From assembly GCA_027311205.1 (NCBI GenBank), contig DAICZI010000111.1, forward strand, positions 1-6,246: a DNA stretch of 6,246 nucleotides, written 5' to 3'. The number at the start of each line of letters is the position of its first letter. Position 1 is the stretch's first letter. Shown in pieces: positions 5,845 to 6,246 of this stretch. Position numbers and translations under genes: made by a program. Source of the stretch: Beijerinckiaceae bacterium (GTDB taxonomy: Bacteria; Pseudomonadota; Alphaproteobacteria; Rhizobiales; Beijerinckiaceae). The notes under the pieces are model-generated. The model searched no databases, was not told the origin of the DNA, and saw nothing but the letters and a program-made list of their open reading frames with translations.

Positions 5845-5959
5845 TCTTAACCTTGTCTGGAAGCAAAAGCGTGGCTTTCGGGCAACGGTCTTGCCAAATT
5901 CGATCGCTGGCCGCAAATGAGGGTTTGCAGGAAGGGCGAAAGTTTGTAGAAGGTTAAGA
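5845..5959. ncRNA. Candidate structured RNA (four-stem block)
   Basis: A perfect 10-bp inverted repeat, TCTTAACCTT (5845-5854) with AAGGTTAAGA (5950-5959), encloses three small perfect hairpins. These are AAAGC-gtg-GCTTT (5866-5878), GGCAA-cggtc-TTGCC (5881-5895) and GCAAA-tgaggg-TTTGC (5913-5928). Together they would form a closed multibranch fold. CTTTCG (5875-5880) can instead pair with CGAAAG (5937-5942), giving an alternative fold. No known RNA family is recognised, and strand and transcription are unknown. It could be a small RNA, the leader of the downstream gene, or chance. Confidence 0.3.
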
Positions 5960-6040
5960 AGAATTATCAGGATCGTTGACCGGGGTCGTTCCATCGACGG
6001 TATGGGTAGAAATCAGCGAAGTGGTCCAGGCCCAGGGGCG

Positions 6041-6061
6041 TGGAACTTCCAAAAAGTGGAA
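6041..6061 (+). promoter_or_regulatory. TGGAA/TTCCA inverted repeats over the ribosome site of the last gene
   Basis: TGGAA (6041-6045), TTCCA (6047-6051) and TGGAA (6057-6061) alternate in orientation. The last pair can form a 5-bp hairpin with a 5-nt loop that covers the GGA (6058-6060) serving as the likely ribosome site, 9 nt before the ATG at 6070. This could be an operator or a translation-masking hairpin; that is inference. Confidence 0.3.
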
Positions 6062-6069
6062 ACAAATTC

Positions 6070-6246
6070 ATGGCGGTCGTTGCCGGGGTGTTCAGACGTC
6101 TGAGCTTGGTTTTGGCCGTCATGGTCACCACTTTATGGCTGAGCGGGGCGGCGTTCGCGCTGTCTGTGGTGGTGCACGGCTCCACCAATGCCGATCCGGC
6201 AACAGTGCAAAGCTATTTCCAGGGCACGTCACCTGATCAGATCAAT
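6070..6246 (+). CDS. Exported protein with POTRA-like start, BamA/TamA-type (N-terminal fragment)
   Basis: The frame is open to the right edge; 59 residues are visible. Residues 1-30 look like a Sec signal peptide: Arg9-Arg10, a hydrophobic core from about 11 to 25, then the cleavage site AFA before Leu31. The mature start, VVVHGSTNADPATVQSYF (33-50), resembles the first strand and helix of a POTRA domain. In alphaproteobacterial BamA (YaeT) proteins a similar VVxGNxRVxAxTVRSYF segment follows the signal peptide. BamA-family proteins sit in the outer membrane and insert beta-barrels. A TamA-like or other POTRA protein is equally possible, since the usual bamA neighbour (rseP) is not upstream. 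ATG 6070 has a weak GGA 9 nt upstream. An in-frame GTG at 6040, preceded by GGGG, would lengthen the N-terminus by 10 residues; a stop at 6007-6009 limits anything further. Export is well supported; POTRA identity is moderate. Confidence 0.6.
   Translation, partial: MAVVAGVFRRLSLVLAVMVTTLWLSGAAFALSVVVHGSTNADPATVQSYFQGTSPDQIN

Larger units (their letters stand above)
5692..6069. other. Gene-free interval between dioxygenase and exported protein
   Basis: No credible protein gene is seen on either strand in these 378 nt. The first part is GC-rich with two small perfect hairpins (GCGGC/GCCGC at 5762-5775 and GGCAG/CTGCC at 5801-5814), neither followed by a T tract, so no clear terminator for the dioxygenase gene is visible. 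A less GC-rich block (5845-5959) has unusual folding potential and is listed separately. TTGACC (5976-5981) with TATGGG (6001-6006) is a weak promoter candidate for the next gene; its 19-nt spacing is long and the -10 is poor. Confidence 0.6.

Noticed and set aside
5587..5994. 135-residue reverse-strand ORF across the end of the dioxygenase gene and the gene-free interval
   Set aside because: Composition is unlike a real protein, it overlaps the conserved dioxygenase C-terminus, and it has no recognisable motif or ribosome site.
6092..6103. Perfect 12-bp palindrome TCAGACGTCTGA
   Set aside because: It lies within the signal-peptide coding sequence and a single short palindrome in 6 kb is not significant without conservation.

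Overview
The window looks like chromosomal DNA from a GC-rich alphaproteobacterium, most likely of the Hyphomicrobiales type. This rests on the protein flavour: a CO-dehydrogenase-like molybdenum hydroxylase in L-then-M order with a CoxD-type MoxR ATPase, and a class II (plant/actinobacterial-type) DAHP synthase very like those of Rhizobiales. No finer placement is supported. All recognisable genes are on the + strand. No tRNA, rRNA, CRISPR array, transposase or integrase was seen.

Layout: (1) 2-1201 is the C-terminal part of the large molybdopterin subunit (coxL-like), whose start lies off the left edge. A GC-rich hairpin (1214-1240) separates it from (2) the FAD-binding medium subunit (coxM-like, 1270-2064). 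A classic intrinsic terminator (2087-2117) and a second long hairpin follow. (3) 2269-3198 encodes a MoxR/CoxD-type AAA+ ATPase, the usual maturation partner of Mo hydroxylases. Its usual von Willebrand partner gene (coxE) is not next to it. (4) A 195-nt gap holds a plausible sigma70-type promoter and three perfect 16-bp tandem repeats that abut the Shine-Dalgarno of (5) a class II DAHP synthase. That reading frame is intact from 3394 to 4785 except for one in-frame TAA at 4165-4167. (6) 4894-5691 is a DODA/YgiD-type class III extradiol dioxygenase. (7) 5692-6069 is gene-free but contains a 115-nt block with a perfect 10-bp closing inverted repeat around three small hairpins, a candidate structured RNA. 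(8) 6070 to the right edge begins an exported protein whose first mature residues resemble a POTRA domain (BamA/TamA-like).

How the genes fit together: coxL, coxM and (upstream, unseen) probably coxS would form one heterotrimeric Mo/Fe-S/FAD enzyme, with the AAA+ ATPase helping to mature its Mo site. The terminators suggest that coxD is transcribed at least partly on its own. The shikimate-pathway gene, the dioxygenase and the outer-membrane gene appear to be separate units. The points most worth a second look are the stop codon in the DAHP synthase, the tandem repeats in its leader, and the structured intergenic block before the last gene.
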